From assembly GCF_023554995.1 (NCBI RefSeq), contig NZ_JAMJPK010000004.1, positions 388,948-452,947 of the forward strand: a stretch of DNA of 64,000 nucleotides, read 5' to 3'. Made by a program: the position numbers and the translations under genes. Within the stretch, counting starts at the first letter, position 1. Each line of letters begins with the position of its first letter. The notes under the pieces are model-generated. The model worked only from the letters and a program-made list of their open reading frames with translations, did not search any database and had not been told where the DNA came from. The stretch comes from Halomonas gemina (GTDB lineage: Bacteria > Pseudomonadota > Gammaproteobacteria > Pseudomonadales > Halomonadaceae). Positions 20,228 through 30,972 of the stretch are shown here, piece by piece.

Positions 20228-21168
20228 GACGCATCTGTGCCGCCTTGAGCGTGCTGCTGCTTCTGGCCGGCTGTGCTGGGGGCGGTGGCGGCTCCCGTCC
20301 ATCCCCCGGTGAGGCGTCCAGCCAGGCGCCGGTCACATCGGGAAACGGCGAGCGCTATGCCCTGGCCGGTGACGCCTATCCCGAGGATCCGCCCGATGTC
20401 GCCGAGGTGCCCGATGCGGTGCCGCGTCGCGAGGCGCGCTCCCGGGGCGGCAACAAGTCGCCCTACGAGGTGTGGGGCAAGCGCTATGAGGTGATGGCGG
20501 ATGCCAGCGGCTACAGTCGCCAGGGCAGGGCCTCCTGGTATGGCAAGAAGTTCCATGGCTACGCCACCTCCAACGGCGAGATCTACGACATGTACAAGAT
20601 GAGCGCCGCCCACCGCTCCTTGCCCCTGCCCAGCTTCGTCCGCGTCACCAGCCTGGACAACGGCCGTTCGGCGATCGTGCGAGTCAACGACCGCGGGCCC
20701 TTCCACAGCGACCGCGAGATCGACCTCTCCTATGCGGCCGCGGCCCGCTTGGGCATCCTCAAGCAGGGCACCGGCCGGGTGAAGGTCGAGGCCATCGACG
20801 TAGAGCGCTGGATCGCCGACAACGGCGATGCCCCCCGGGCGGGGGAGCGTGCGTCACCCCGGGTGGAGGTCCCGCGCCGCGAGGCGCGACCGGTGGCCAC
20901 GGGCGCCTCGGTGCCGGGGCGCGAGGCGCGGACGGCCGAGGGCGGCGTCTTCCTGCAGGTGGCGGCCCTGGGCTCTGCCGACAGTGCCCGGCAGCTCAAG
21001 TCGCGCCTTGAGGGCGAGATCGACCGGCCGGTGCGCGTCGCCAGTGCCACCGGCCTGCATCGCGTCCAGGTCGGCCCGCTGGACGATGCCCGCCAGGTGG
21101 ACCCCGTCCGCGAGCAGCTGCGCCGAGCGGGCTTTGCCCAGGCCTTTGTGGTCAACGATGCCGACTGA
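20224..21168 (+). CDS. rlpA: Septal ring lytic transglycosylase RlpA, lipoprotein
   Basis: Outer-membrane lipoprotein that cuts denuded glycan strands at the division site. The N-terminus ends in a lipobox LLAGC (Cys about residue 18). The double-psi beta-barrel domain (about 95-195) has GRASWYGKKFHGYATSNGE and VRVNDRGPFHSDREIDLS, with the conserved catalytic Asp and His regions. A Pro/Arg-rich linker leads to a SPOR domain (about 235-310, starting FLQVAALGS), which binds denuded peptidoglycan. It sits in the usual mltB-rlpA-dacA order. Confidence 0.94.
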   Translation: MRRICAALSVLLLLAGCAGGGGGSRPSPGEASSQAPVTSGNGERYALAGDAYPEDPPDVAEVPDAVPRREARSRGGNKSPYEVWGKRYEVMADASGYSRQGRASWYGKKFHGYATSNGEIYDMYKMSAAHRSLPLPSFVRVTSLDNGRSAIVRVNDRGPFHSDREIDLSYAAAARLGILKQGTGRVKVEAIDVERWIADNGDAPRAGERASPRVEVPRREARPVATGASVPGREARTAEGGVFLQVAALGSADSARQLKSRLEGEIDRPVRVASATGLHRVQVGPLDDARQVDPVREQLRRAGFAQAFVVNDAD

Positions 21169-21185
21169 GTCGGTGCCCCTTTTTT
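21161..21185 (+). terminator. Weak hairpin with T-tract over the rlpA stop codon
   Basis: CCGAC at 21161-21165 pairs with GTCGG at 21169-21173; the rlpA TGA is the loop, and six T follow at 21180-21185. The stem is only five base pairs, so at most partial termination or attenuation before dacA is expected. Confidence 0.35.
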
Positions 21186-21223
21186 CGAACTATCCCGCGA
21201 TGTCCTTGATGAGAACCCCTGCC

Positions 21224-22423
21224 ATGAGATTCATGCTTTTCTTCCGTCGCTGCCGGCTGTTGCCGCTGCTGGTCAGCCTGCTGCTGGTCGTTTCACCGGT
21301 TTCTGCCCAGGTGATCCCGGCGCCGCAGACCATGATCCCCTCGCCGCCGCAGCTGGCGGCCAGCTCCTGGATCCTGATGGATGCCGACAGCGGCCGGGTG
21401 CTGGTGGAGCACAATGCCGACGAGCGCCTGCCGCCGGCCAGCCTGACCAAGCTGATGACGGCCTACCTCGTGGAGCGCGAGCTCGACCGGGGCAATATCG
21501 CCCCGGACGATCTGGTGCCCATCAGCGAGAAGGCCTGGCGCACCGGAGGCTCCAAGATGTTCATCGAGGTCGACACCCTGGTGGCGGTCGACGAGCTGCT
21601 CAAGGGCATCATCATCGTCTCGGGCAACGATGCCAGCGTGGCCATGGCCGAACACCTGGCCGGGGGCGAGCGCCCCTTCGCCGACCTGATGAACCAGCAC
21701 GCCACCCGGCTGGGCATGCACAACACAAATTTCGTCAATGCCACCGGCCTGCCCGACGATAACCACTACTCCTCGGCCCGCGACCTGGCGCTGCTCTCCC
21801 AGCACATCATCAACGACTATCCGGAACACTATGCGACCTATGCCCACAAGCAGTTCAGCTACGGTGGCATCGAGCAGCCCAACCGCAACCGCCTGCTGTG
21901 GCGCGACAGCACTGTCGATGGCCTGAAGACCGGCTGGACCGAGGCCGCGGGCTACTGCCTGGTGGCCTCGGCCAAGCGCGACGACATGCGCCTGATCTCG
22001 GTGGTGATGGGTACCGAATCCGATGAGGCGCGCGCCCAGGAGACCCAGAAGCTGCTCAGCTACGGCTTTCGCTACTACGAGACCCTCAAGCTCTATGACG
22101 CAGGTGCCGTGCTCAATACGCCACGGGTCTGGGGCGGTGACAAGAACGAGCTGCGTGTCGGTGTCGACAGCAACGTGGTCATGACCGTGCCGCGCGCTCG
22201 CAGCGAGGAGCTCACCGCCAAGCTCGATATCCAGGCCGACCTCACCGCGCCGATTGCGGCCGGCGACCGGGTCGGGACCATGGAGGTGCGCCAGGGCGAG
22301 GAGGTGGTCGGCGAGCGCCCACTGGTCGCCCTCGAGAGCATCGAGGAGGGCGGGCTGTTCAAGCGCTTCTTCGACCAGGTGCGGCGCTTCTTCACCAACC
22401 TGATCGGCGGCTGGTTCGGATAG
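21224..22423 (+). CDS. dacA: D-alanyl-D-alanine carboxypeptidase (PBP5/6 type)
   Basis: Removes the terminal D-Ala from peptidoglycan pentapeptides in the periplasm. Signal peptide ends near VSAQ (about residues 1-26). The penicillin-binding motifs are S73-L-T-K76, VSGND and GLKTGWT. A C-terminal beta domain (about 295-370) and an amphipathic tail (FKRFFDQVRRFFTNLIGGWF) follow, typical of PBP5 membrane attachment. Several in-frame ATGs compete (21200, 21209, 21224); I chose 21224, with GATGAGAA upstream and 399 residues, a normal length. The composite repeat B starts at once after the stop. Confidence 0.93.
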   Translation: MRFMLFFRRCRLLPLLVSLLLVVSPVSAQVIPAPQTMIPSPPQLAASSWILMDADSGRVLVEHNADERLPPASLTKLMTAYLVERELDRGNIAPDDLVPISEKAWRTGGSKMFIEVDTLVAVDELLKGIIIVSGNDASVAMAEHLAGGERPFADLMNQHATRLGMHNTNFVNATGLPDDNHYSSARDLALLSQHIINDYPEHYATYAHKQFSYGGIEQPNRNRLLWRDSTVDGLKTGWTEAAGYCLVASAKRDDMRLISVVMGTESDEARAQETQKLLSYGFRYYETLKLYDAGAVLNTPRVWGGDKNELRVGVDSNVVMTVPRARSEELTAKLDIQADLTAPIAAGDRVGTMEVRQGEEVVGERPLVALESIEEGGLFKRFFDQVRRFFTNLIGGWFG

Positions 22424-22592
22424 CGCCAAGCGGCAAGCGCCGAGCGCCGAGCTGACCGGTGACGGGCGGCAGATGCTGAGGAGATAGACCAGGATTCCCC
22501 ACGGACGAGTCCGTGGGGTTTCTGCTGTTGCTGACTTGGGTAGTACCATCTCGCTTGGCGGCTTGGCGGCTTGGCGGCTTGGCGGCTTGGTG
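22424..22592. repeat. Composite intergenic repeat B around the dacA terminator
   Basis: The left arm (22424-22452) is made of GCCAAGC, GGCAAGC and GCCGAGC units. A core, GCTGACCGGTGACGGGCGGC at 22450-22469 continuing AGATGCTGAGG, follows. Then comes an intrinsic terminator, the short motif ACCATC, and a right arm of four GCTTGGCG-type units (22553-22590), roughly complementary to the left arm. The same order recurs at 43.2-43.4 kb around a different terminator. Confidence 0.8.
22497..22523 (+). terminator. Intrinsic terminator of the dacA transcript
   Basis: A perfect 9-bp stem (22497-22505 with 22510-22518, CCCCACGGA type) with loop CGAG is followed by TTTCT. It sits between the two arms of composite repeat B. 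Confidence 0.8.
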
Positions 22593-22622
22593 TTGGTCTC
22601 CCCGCGCCAGGTTGAGTAAAAT
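22593..22622 (+). promoter_or_regulatory. Candidate promoter for ybeD-lipB
   Basis: TTGGTC at 22593-22598 and TAAAAT at 22617-22622 are 18 bp apart, 33 bases before the ybeD start and just past the right arm of repeat B. Since a terminator closes the dacA transcript, a new promoter is needed here. Confidence 0.45.
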
Positions 22623-22654
22623 ACTCGGATATTCACGACCCGCCGGAAGGCTTC

Positions 22655-22966
22655 ATGAACGACAACTCCCTGCGTGACCTTCGCAAGCCCCGTCGCCAGG
22701 CGGGTGGCAAACCGCCGAAGATCACCTTTCCCTGTGACTACCCGATCAAGGTCGTGGGTGATGCCGCCGAGGATTTTGCCGCCACGGTTTGCCAGGTCGT
22801 CATCCGCCATGATCCTGGCTTCGATGCGAGTGCCATCCAGGTGGTGCCCAGCCGCCAGGGCCGATTCCAGTCGGTGCGACTGACGCTCCGCGCCACCGGC
22901 GAGGCGCAGCTCAAGGCGCTCTTCGATGAGCTCAAGGCCACCGGCCGCGTGCACATGGTCGTCTGA
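22655..22966 (+). CDS. ybeD: DUF493 family protein YbeD
   Basis: A 103-residue small alpha/beta protein of the YbeD/DUF493 family, with the core [19 protein letters not shown] and the ACT-like end [12 protein letters not shown]. It is almost always next to lipB in gammaproteobacteria, and a regulatory role in lipoate metabolism has been proposed from that. The lipB start overlaps its stop by one base. CCGGAAGG precedes the ATG. Confidence 0.93.
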   Translation: MNDNSLRDLRKPRRQAGGKPPKITFPCDYPIKVVGDAAEDFAATVCQVVIRHDPGFDASAIQVVPSRQGRFQSVRLTLRATGEAQLKALFDELKATGRVHMVV

Positions 22967-23640
22967 TGGCAAGCGAAGCGTCGCCGATCCTCTTGCATCG
23001 TCTGGGCCGTCGCCCCTATACGCCCGTCTGGCAGGCCATGCGTGACCTCACCGATGGCCGCGATGCGCGGACCCCCGACCAGTTCTGGCTGGTCGAGCAC
23101 GACCCGGTGTTCACCCAGGGGCAGGCCGGCAAGCCCGAACACCTGCTGATGCCCGGCGACATCCCGGTGGTGGCCACCGACCGCGGCGGGCAGGTGACCT
23201 ACCATGGCCCCGGCCAGGTCGTACTCTATCCGCTGCTCGACGTGCGGCGCGCGCGGCTCGGCGTGCGCGACCTGGTCACTGCCCTGGAGAATGCGGTGAT
23301 TGCCTTGCTGGCCGAGCAGGGCGTGGCGGCCCACGCGCGTCCCGATGCGCCCGGTGTATACGTGGGGGAGGCCAAGATCGCCTCGCTGGGGCTGCGGATC
23401 CGTCGCGGCGCCAGCTTCCACGGGGTGGCCCTCAACGTGAACGGCGACCTCTCGCCGTTCTCGCGGATCAATCCCTGCGGCTATGCCGGCATGGCGATGA
23501 CGCGCCTGGCGGACCTGGTCGATGACTGTCCCGGCGTCGAGGCGGTAGGGGAGCGCCTGGCCCAGTGCCTGGCCCGCGAACTGCGGCGTGAGTTAAAAGC
23601 GCCAAGCAGCCATGCGCCGAGCTGCCAAGCTGACCTGTGA
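22966..23640 (+). CDS. lipB: Octanoyl-[acyl-carrier-protein]:protein N-octanoyltransferase
   Basis: Moves octanoyl groups from ACP to lipoyl domains of 2-oxoacid dehydrogenases. The 224 residues contain the [20 protein letters not shown] motif, the catalytic Lys region [15 protein letters not shown], and the catalytic Cys in INPCGYAG. The last ~13 codons (after ARELRRELK) are read from composite repeat C, which supplies an unusual tail, [13 protein letters not shown], and the stop codon. The core ends before this, so activity should not suffer. Confidence 0.95.
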   Translation: MASEASPILLHRLGRRPYTPVWQAMRDLTDGRDARTPDQFWLVEHDPVFTQGQAGKPEHLLMPGDIPVVATDRGGQVTYHGPGQVVLYPLLDVRRARLGVRDLVTALENAVIALLAEQGVAAHARPDAPGVYVGEAKIASLGLRIRRGASFHGVALNVNGDLSPFSRINPCGYAGMAMTRLADLVDDCPGVEAVGERLAQCLARELRRELKAPSSHAPSCQADL

Positions 23641-23874
23641 TGGGCGGCAGGCCCTTCGGGCAGCGCCAAGCAGCCAAGCGGCCAGGCAGCCAAGCGGGCA
23701 AGCAGCTAGTCAGTCTTGACACCATGGCGGCTGGAGCCATCATCCTGCTCGGCGCTCGGCGCTCGGCGCTCGGCGCTCGGCGCTCGGCGCTCGGCGCTCG
23801 GCGCTCGGCGCTCGGCGCTCGGCGCTCGGCGCTCGGCGCTCGGCGCTCGGCGCTCGGCGCTCGGCGCTCGGCGC
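23597..23874. repeat. Composite intergenic repeat C with 7-bp satellite (CTCGGCG, ~18 copies)
   Basis: Left part (23597-23706): units such as GCCAAGCAGC and GCCGAGC, a core GCTGACCTGTGATGGGCGGC at 23630-23649, the block GCCCTTCGGGCAGCGCCAAG at 23651-23670, and more GCCAAGC units. A GAGCCATCAT motif follows at 23734. Then the 7-mer CTCGGCG is repeated about 18 times (23748-23874), ending directly at the TAA stop of lipA on the other strand. It lies between convergent lipB and lipA and overlaps the lipB 3' end. Confidence 0.85.
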
Positions 23875-24927
<1,053 letters not shown>

Positions 24928-25312
24928 AACAGTGAGCCTCTCTGCTCGCCGGCTGTCGATGCCTTGGGGGCGCTGCCGCGGGGTCTCCGGGCGTGCGCCG
25001 GTCGGCGCTTGCAGGCAGCCTGGCACATCGAATGATACCTAGTCTCAAAGTCGATAAAATACCACAGGATTCGCCCCCCTGGACAGCCGAGTACGAGGCC
25101 CGCCTGACCTGCGTCAGCGGCGGCGATGCCAGGCACGCTGTCGCCGGCAGACGGCCGATCCCATGACGTGGCTGGCCTGAACGCCGCTTAGGACTGCGGC
25201 ATGCGGCGCTCGCAGCGGAAACGTTCATGCGCTATATTGCACTGCAACAAAGCCCGATTTCATGCATCGGTGTCACGGTTGTACCGGGCATCGAGCAACC
25301 CTGGAGCTCAAG
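24928..25312. other. Divergent intergenic region lipA / DUF3141 gene
   Basis: These 385 bases hold no convincing gene. They must carry the promoters of both divergent genes. The only clear motif is a palindrome at 25237-25247 next to the DUF3141 gene. The middle part is GC-rich and featureless. Confidence 0.5.
25237..25247. promoter_or_regulatory. Palindrome TTGCACTGCAA, candidate PhaR-type operator
   Basis: A perfect palindrome, TTGCA-C-TGCAA, 66 bases before the start of the DUF3141 gene, overlapping a TATATT (25233-25238) that could be a -10 box. It resembles the TGC...GCA sites reported for the PHA-granule repressor PhaR. The link to PhaR is an inference from the motif and from the PHA-synthase-like gene it precedes. 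Confidence 0.4.
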
Positions 25313-28054
25313 ATGAATCCCCTGATACCGACTCCCGCAGCCAGCGTGCTGCCCTTCGTGGATCCGTTCGGTTTCGGACGCGCCGCCTGCGACTACTGGC
25401 GCGACACCCTGGAGCGCAGCGTGCTCTTCATGGATGTCATGCGCCAGCGCGGCAACCAGTACCTGGAGCATATCGAGAAGACCAAGCCCAACGTGCTGGG
25501 CTTCGATGCCGAGGTGCTGGTGGACGGGCGCGAGCTGGCCCGCCCGGTCAACTACGAGCTGCTGCGCATCCTGCCTCCCGAGGGCGTGGAGACCGACCTG
25601 CAGATGCGCCCCTTCGTGGTGGTAGACCCGCGTGCCGGCCACGGCCCGGGTATCGGCGGCTTCAAGCCCGACAGCGAGATTGGCGTGGCCCTGCGGGCAG
25701 GGCATCCCTGCTACTTCATCGGCTTTCTGCCCTATCCGGTCCCGGGACAGACCGTCGAGGACGTGGTGGAGGCCGAGGTGGCCTTCCTGCGCCGCGTCAT
25801 CGAGCGGCATCCGGAGACCTCCGAGAAGCCGATGGTGGTCGGCAACTGCCAGGCCGGCTGGCAGATCATGATGGCCGCGGCCCTCGAGCCCGAGCTCTTC
25901 GGCCCGATCCTCATCGCCGGCTCGCCGCTCTCCTACTGGGCCGGCGAGCGCGGCAAGGCGCCGATGCGCTATACCGGGGGCCTGACCGGCGGCAGCTGGA
26001 TGACCTCGCTGCTGAGTGACCTGGGAGCCGGGCTCTTCGATGGCGCCTGGCTGGTGCAGAACTTCGAGCGCCTCAATCCCGCCAACACCTGGTGGTCCAA
26101 GCAGTACCAGCTCTACGCCAGGGTCGATACCGAGGCGGAGCGTTACCTGGAGTTCGAGCGCTGGTGGGGAGGGCACGTCGTGCTGGGAGGTGACGAGATC
26201 CAGTACATCGTCGACAACCTCTTCGTCGGCAATCGCCTCTCCACCGCCCAGCTGGTGACTTCCGACGGGCGTCGCATCGACCTTCGCAACGTGCGCTCCC
26301 CGGTAGTGGTGTTCTGCTCGCGCGGCGACGACATCACGCCGCCGCCCCAGGCGCTCGGCTGGGTGCGCGACCTCTACGAGGGGGTCGAGGACGTGATCGC
26401 CAACGAGCAGACCATCGTCTACTGCGTCCACGACACCACCGGCCATCTCGGCATCTTCGTATCCGGCAGCGTCTCCCGCAAGGAGCATGCCGAGTTCACC
26501 GCCAACATGGACTACATCGACGTCCTGCCGCCCGGGCTCTACGAGACCACGGTCTCCAGTGCCGCCGAGCGCGAGGATGCCGAGCTGATCGAGCGCGACT
26601 ACCTGCTGGAGTTCTCGCCGCGGACCATCGAGGAGCTCGACCAGGAGGTCCAGCATCGCCCCGAGGACGACACCCGCTTCGCCGCGGTGGCGCGGATCTC
26701 CGAGATCAACCTGGGGTTCTATCGGTTCTTCATGCAGCCCTGGGTCCGTGCCCTGGCGACCCCGGAGTCGGCCAAGTGGATGCGCCGCATGCACCCCAAC
26801 CGCATGGGCTACCGCCTGCTCTCCGATCGCAACCCGCTGATGACCGCCGTGCCGGTGCTGGCCGAGAAGGTGCGTGCCGACCGCCACCCGGTGCACGAGG
26901 ACAACGTCTTCCGCGCGGTGGAGGGCATCTTCTCCGATCAGGTGACCCGCAGCCTGAATGCCTGGCGTGACCTTCGCGACAGCAGCAGCGAGCGGTTCTT
27001 CCTCGACGTCTATGGCCAGCCGATGCTGCAGGCGATGGTCGGCCTGGGCGGTGATGCCCATGTGCATCGCCGTCGTCCGGGGGCCGAGCCCGAGCATCGC
27101 CGCTTCATCGAGCGTCGCCGTGACGAGGTCCATCACGCGATCACCCAGGGGGGCAGCCATGAGGCGGTCATGCGCTCGGTGATCCATGTGCTGGGTGGGG
27201 CCCCGGCCACCGACGAGCGCAACTTCAAGCGGCTCCGCGCCTCGCGGGCCGAGCTCGAGCCGGGTATCCAGCTGGCCGAATTCAAGCACCTGGTGCGAGA
27301 GCAGTTCTTCACCCTCCAGCAGGATCACGAAGCGGCACTCGAGGCAATCCCGGCCCTGCTGGAAGGGCAGACGGCCGACCAGATCGATGCTCACCTGGCG
27401 CATATCGAGCACGTGCTGGCGGCCAGCGGCGAGCTCAGCGAGCATGCGGCGGATCGCTTCGAGCGTATCAAGGGCTTGTTCCAGCGTGCCATCCGGCATG
27501 CGCCCCAGGAGGAGCAGGAGTCGCGCCAGGAAGCCCAGGCCAGGGTGGCAAGCGAAGCCCAGGCCGGAGAGGCGGCGCGCCGTGAGGTGGAGAGCCTGAT
27601 GGAGTCGCTCCCCGTCGCCGAGCCGGCGCCGGCTGCGGCCGCAGAGCAGCCCGCAGTGGAGCAGGCCATGGACAAGGCGGCCTCCGATGTCCCGGCGGCA
27701 GAGTCCGTCGCCGAGGTCCCGGCGGCAGAGTCCGTCGCCGAGGTCCCGGCGGCAGAGTCCGTCACCGAGGCCCCGGCGCAAGAGCCGGCCAGTGAGGCGG
27801 TTTCCGAGCCCTCTGCACAGGAGACGGCCAGGGAGACCGCCCCCGAGGCACCGGTGGAAAGACTTGCCAACGAGACGACCTCCCAGAGCAGCGAGCAGAG
27901 CAGCGAGGCCGCGCCTGCCGCCAAGGCCGATGCCAGCAGAACCTCGCCGGCGGGCCAGGAGGGGGCCAACAGCACCAAGGCGCCGGCCAAGCGCAAGCCG
28001 GCCAGCCGTGCCACGTCGCGCCGGCAGGCGCCGCGCAAGCCTCGCAAGGGCTGA
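25313..28054 (+). CDS. DUF3141 alpha/beta-hydrolase, PHA-synthase-like, with long disordered tail
   Basis: A 913-residue protein. Residues ~1-400 are an alpha/beta-hydrolase of the DUF3141 family that resembles polyhydroxyalkanoate synthases. The nucleophile box is GNCQAG, with Cys179 in place of Ser. Candidate triad partners are Asp339/340 (SRGDDITPP) and His378 (HDTTGHLG). A helical middle region follows to ~750. The last ~160 residues are Ala/Glu/Pro-rich with a 9-residue motif repeated three times, and end in a basic KPASRATSRR-type tail. The ATG at 25313 has GGAG upstream. The activity is unproven; family members are often annotated as PHA-related. Confidence 0.75.
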   Translation: MNPLIPTPAASVLPFVDPFGFGRAACDYWRDTLERSVLFMDVMRQRGNQYLEHIEKTKPNVLGFDAEVLVDGRELARPVNYELLRILPPEGVETDLQMRPFVVVDPRAGHGPGIGGFKPDSEIGVALRAGHPCYFIGFLPYPVPGQTVEDVVEAEVAFLRRVIERHPETSEKPMVVGNCQAGWQIMMAAALEPELFGPILIAGSPLSYWAGERGKAPMRYTGGLTGGSWMTSLLSDLGAGLFDGAWLVQNFERLNPANTWWSKQYQLYARVDTEAERYLEFERWWGGHVVLGGDEIQYIVDNLFVGNRLSTAQLVTSDGRRIDLRNVRSPVVVFCSRGDDITPPPQALGWVRDLYEGVEDVIANEQTIVYCVHDTTGHLGIFVSGSVSRKEHAEFTANMDYIDVLPPGLYETTVSSAAEREDAELIERDYLLEFSPRTIEELDQEVQHRPEDDTRFAAVARISEINLGFYRFFMQPWVRALATPESAKWMRRMHPNRMGYRLLSDRNPLMTAVPVLAEKVRADRHPVHEDNVFRAVEGIFSDQVTRSLNAWRDLRDSSSERFFLDVYGQPMLQAMVGLGGDAHVHRRRPGAEPEHRRFIERRRDEVHHAITQGGSHEAVMRSVIHVLGGAPATDERNFKRLRASRAELEPGIQLAEFKHLVREQFFTLQQDHEAALEAIPALLEGQTADQIDAHLAHIEHVLAASGELSEHAADRFERIKGLFQRAIRHAPQEEQESRQEAQARVASEAQAGEAARREVESLMESLPVAEPAPAAAAEQPAVEQAMDKAASDVPAAESVAEVPAAESVAEVPAAESVTEAPAQEPASEAVSEPSAQETARETAPEAPVERLANETTSQSSEQSSEAAPAAKADASRTSPAGQEGANSTKAPAKRKPASRATSRRQAPRKPRKG
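27689..27769 (+). repeat. Three 27-bp in-frame repeats in the DUF3141 gene
   Basis: Three consecutive 27-bp units (27689-27715, 27716-27742, 27743-27769), almost identical, encode the nonapeptide VPAAESVAE three times. They lie in the disordered tail, so copy-number change would be tolerated. Confidence 0.85.
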
Positions 28055-28074
28055 TCGCCCGCCCTGTGGTACCC

Positions 28075-28106
28075 GCGCCCCCGCCCTGTCCGGCGGGGGC
28101 GCTCTC
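28075..28106 (+). terminator. GC-rich hairpin after the DUF3141 gene
   Basis: A perfect 11-bp stem (28075-28085 with 28092-28102) with a six-base loop, 21 bases after the stop codon. The following bases, TCTCGTTG, are only mildly T-rich. Confidence 0.6.
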
Positions 28107-28291
28107 GTTGAGGGGGAGGGCCCTGCCGGCGTGGCGTGATGGTGCCCGGGGAGCTAGGTTCAAGGTGCCGCCCACCCCGGGGCGGTCGCGGTTGCCTGAC
28201 CGGGGGTTCGGGCGGCGACTGGCGTGACGGCGACCGCTGGGGTAGGGTAAGCGCATTTTTCACCCGCCAGAGAGGGCGGGACGAAACCGTC

Positions 28292-28317
28292 TGGCGCCAG
28301 CGTTGGAGCTGGCGCCA
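28292..28317 (+). promoter_or_regulatory. Leader hairpin before topA
   Basis: TGGCGCCAGC (28292-28301) and GCTGGCGCCA (28308-28317) form a perfect 10-bp stem with a six-base loop, ending 18 bases before the topA ATG and just upstream of the GGAG ribosome site. No T-tract follows. It may stabilise the mRNA or tune topA expression, or be a supercoiling-sensitive cruciform. Confidence 0.5.
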
Positions 28318-28335
28318 TCAGCACAGTGGAGCACT

Positions 28336-30972
28336 ATGGGCAAGTCACTGGTCATCGTCGAGTCGCCCGCCAAGGCCAAGACGATCAACAAGTATCTCGG
28401 CAACGACTTCATCGTGAAGTCGAGCGTGGGGCACATCCGTGACCTGCCCACCAGCGGCTCGGGCAAGGCGGCCACGGATCCCAAGGAGCGTGCGCGCCAG
28501 GCCGCGGAGACCCGCAAGATGTCCGCGGAGCAGAAGGCCGAGCATCGCAAGCGCAAGGCCCACGACCAGTTGATCCGGCGCATGGGCATCGACCCCGAGC
28601 ATGGCTGGAAGGCGCATTACGAGATCCTGCCGGGCAAGGAGAAGGTGGTGGCCGAGCTCAAGAAGCTCGCCGAGAAGGCCGACGCGGTCTATCTGGCCAC
28701 CGACCTTGACCGCGAGGGGGAAGCCATTGCCTGGCACCTGCGCGAGACCATCGGCGGCGACGAGTCCCGCTACCGGCGGGTGGTGTTCAACGAGATTACC
28801 AAGAACGCCATCCGTGACGCCTTTCAGGATCCCGGCAGCCTGAACATCCCGCGCGTCGAGGCGCAGCAGGCCCGTCGCTTCCTCGATCGGGTGGTGGGCT
28901 TCATGCTCTCGCCGCTGCTGTGGGCCAAGATCGCCCGTGGCCTCTCCGCCGGCCGGGTGCAGTCGGTGGCCACCCGCCTGATCGTCGAGCGCGAGCGCGA
29001 GATCCATGCCTTCATCCCCGAGGAGTTCTGGGACGTCCATGCCGACCTGCGCCCGGCAGGCGACGACCAGGCGGCGGTGCGCTTCGAGCTGGTGCGCCAG
29101 GACGGCAAGGCGTTCCGGCCCACCTCCGAGGACGAGACCCTGGAGCGCATCGCCGCGCTCAGGAAGGCGAGCCTGGCGATCACCGCGCGGGAAGACAAGC
29201 CTACCCGCTCCAAGCCCAACGCGCCCTTTATCACCTCGACGCTGCAGCAGGCGGCCAGTGGCCGGCTGGGCTTCTCGGTGAAGAAGACCATGACCCTGGC
29301 CCAGCGCCTCTACGAGGCCGGCTATATCACCTACATGCGCACCGACTCGACCAACCTCTCGAAGGACGCGGTGGAGAGCGTACGCGAGTTCATCGGTGAG
29401 GAGTTCGGTCCCCGCTACCTGCCCGAGGCGCCCAATCGCTACTCCAGCAAGGAGGGCGCCCAGGAAGCCCACGAGGCGATCCGCCCCTCCGACGTGGCTC
29501 GCCGGGCCACCGAGCTGGCCGGCATGGAGCGCGACGCCGAGCGCCTCTACGAGCTGATCTGGCGACAGTTCGTGGCCTGTCAGATGACGCCCGCCGAATA
29601 CCTCTCCAGCACCCTGACCGTCGAGGTCGACGGCTATGAGCTGCGCGCCAAGGGGCGGGTGCTGAAGTTTGATGGCTACACCCGGGTGATGAAGCCCATG
29701 GGGCGCAAGGAGGAGGACCAGTCGCTGCCGGACCTCGCCGAGGGCACGCCCATGACCCTGGAGCACCTCGATCCCCAGCAGCACTTCACCAAGCCGCCGG
29801 CCCGCTACACCGAGGCGAGCCTGGTGAAGGAGCTGGAGAAGCGCGGTATCGGGCGGCCCTCCACCTATGCCTCGATCATCTCCACCATCCAGGATCGTGG
29901 CTACGTCAAGCTGGAGAGCCGGCGCTTCTACGCCGAGAAGCTGGGTGACATCGTCACCGAACGGCTCAAGGAGTCCTTCCCAGACCTGATGGACTACTCC
30001 TTCACCGCCCGCATGGAGGATGGCCTCGACGAGGTGGCCGAGGGCGAGCGCAACTGGCAGGCGCTGCTCGATGCCTTCTACGCCGAGTTCAAGAAGGAGC
30101 TCGAGGAGGCTGAGAGCGAGGAGGGCATGCGGCCCAACCAGCCGGTGCCCACCGACATCGACTGCCCGACCTGCGGGCGCAAGATGCAGATCCGCACCGC
30201 CTCCACCGGGGTCTTCCTGGGCTGCTCCGGCTATAACCTGCCGCCCAAGGAGCGCTGCAAGACCACCATCGACCTGCTGCCCGGCGACGAGGCAGTGGCC
30301 GCCGATGCCGGCGAGGAGGCCGAGACGGATGCGCTGCGGGCCAAGCACCGCTGCCCCAAGTGCGGCACCGCCATGGACAGCTACCTGATCGACGAGACCC
30401 GCAAGCTGCACATCTGCGGCAACAGCCCGGATTGCGACGGCTACGAGATCGAGTACGGCAAGTTCCGCATCAAGGGCTATGACGGCCCGACCATCGAGTG
30501 CGACAAGTGCGGCAGCGAGATGCAGCTCAAGACCGGGCGCTTCGGCAAGTACTTCGGCTGCACCAACAGCGAGTGCAAGAACACCCGCAAGCTGCTGCGC
30601 AGCGGCGAGGTGGCGCCGCCGAAGATGGACCCGATCGACATGCCGGAGCTCGCCTGCCAGAAGGTTGAGGACCACTACGTCCTTCGCGACGGCGCCAGCG
30701 GCCTGTTCCTGGCGGCCAGCAAGTTTCCCAAGAACCGCGAGACCCGCCCGCCACTGGTCAAGGAGCTCAAGGCCCACGCCGAGGAGCTGCCCGACAAGTA
30801 CCGCTACCTGCTCGACGCCCCCAGCGAGGACCCGGACGGCCGTCCGGCGCAGATCCGCTACTCGCGCAAGGCCAAGGAGCAGTTCGTGATGACCGACGAG
30901 GGCGGCAAGGCCACCGGCTGGCGAGCGACCTTCGACGGCCGCAAGTGGCAGGTGGAGGACAAGCGCAAGTGA
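28336..30972 (+). CDS. topA: DNA topoisomerase I
   Basis: Type IA topoisomerase that relaxes negative supercoils. In 878 residues: Toprim domain ([29 protein letters not shown]), the catalytic Tyr333 in [13 protein letters not shown], and [15 protein letters not shown]. Three C-terminal tetracysteine zinc ribbons start [16 protein letters not shown] and CDKCGSEM, followed by a basic tail. The ATG at 28336 follows GGAG. The DUF6586 gene begins inside its stop codon (GTGA). Confidence 0.97.
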   Translation: MGKSLVIVESPAKAKTINKYLGNDFIVKSSVGHIRDLPTSGSGKAATDPKERARQAAETRKMSAEQKAEHRKRKAHDQLIRRMGIDPEHGWKAHYEILPGKEKVVAELKKLAEKADAVYLATDLDREGEAIAWHLRETIGGDESRYRRVVFNEITKNAIRDAFQDPGSLNIPRVEAQQARRFLDRVVGFMLSPLLWAKIARGLSAGRVQSVATRLIVEREREIHAFIPEEFWDVHADLRPAGDDQAAVRFELVRQDGKAFRPTSEDETLERIAALRKASLAITAREDKPTRSKPNAPFITSTLQQAASGRLGFSVKKTMTLAQRLYEAGYITYMRTDSTNLSKDAVESVREFIGEEFGPRYLPEAPNRYSSKEGAQEAHEAIRPSDVARRATELAGMERDAERLYELIWRQFVACQMTPAEYLSSTLTVEVDGYELRAKGRVLKFDGYTRVMKPMGRKEEDQSLPDLAEGTPMTLEHLDPQQHFTKPPARYTEASLVKELEKRGIGRPSTYASIISTIQDRGYVKLESRRFYAEKLGDIVTERLKESFPDLMDYSFTARMEDGLDEVAEGERNWQALLDAFYAEFKKELEEAESEEGMRPNQPVPTDIDCPTCGRKMQIRTASTGVFLGCSGYNLPPKERCKTTIDLLPGDEAVAADAGEEAETDALRAKHRCPKCGTAMDSYLIDETRKLHICGNSPDCDGYEIEYGKFRIKGYDGPTIECDKCGSEMQLKTGRFGKYFGCTNSECKNTRKLLRSGEVAPPKMDPIDMPELACQKVEDHYVLRDGASGLFLAASKFPKNRETRPPLVKELKAHAEELPDKYRYLLDAPSEDPDGRPAQIRYSRKAKEQFVMTDEGGKATGWRATFDGRKWQVEDKRK

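Noticed and set aside
25232..27781. 849-codon open frame antisense to the DUF3141 gene
   Set aside because: Low-complexity composition, no motif, no ribosome site; explained by high GC at third positions of the real gene.
28345..30777. 810-codon open frame antisense to topA
   Set aside because: Shadow of topA, which is certain from its catalytic and zinc motifs.
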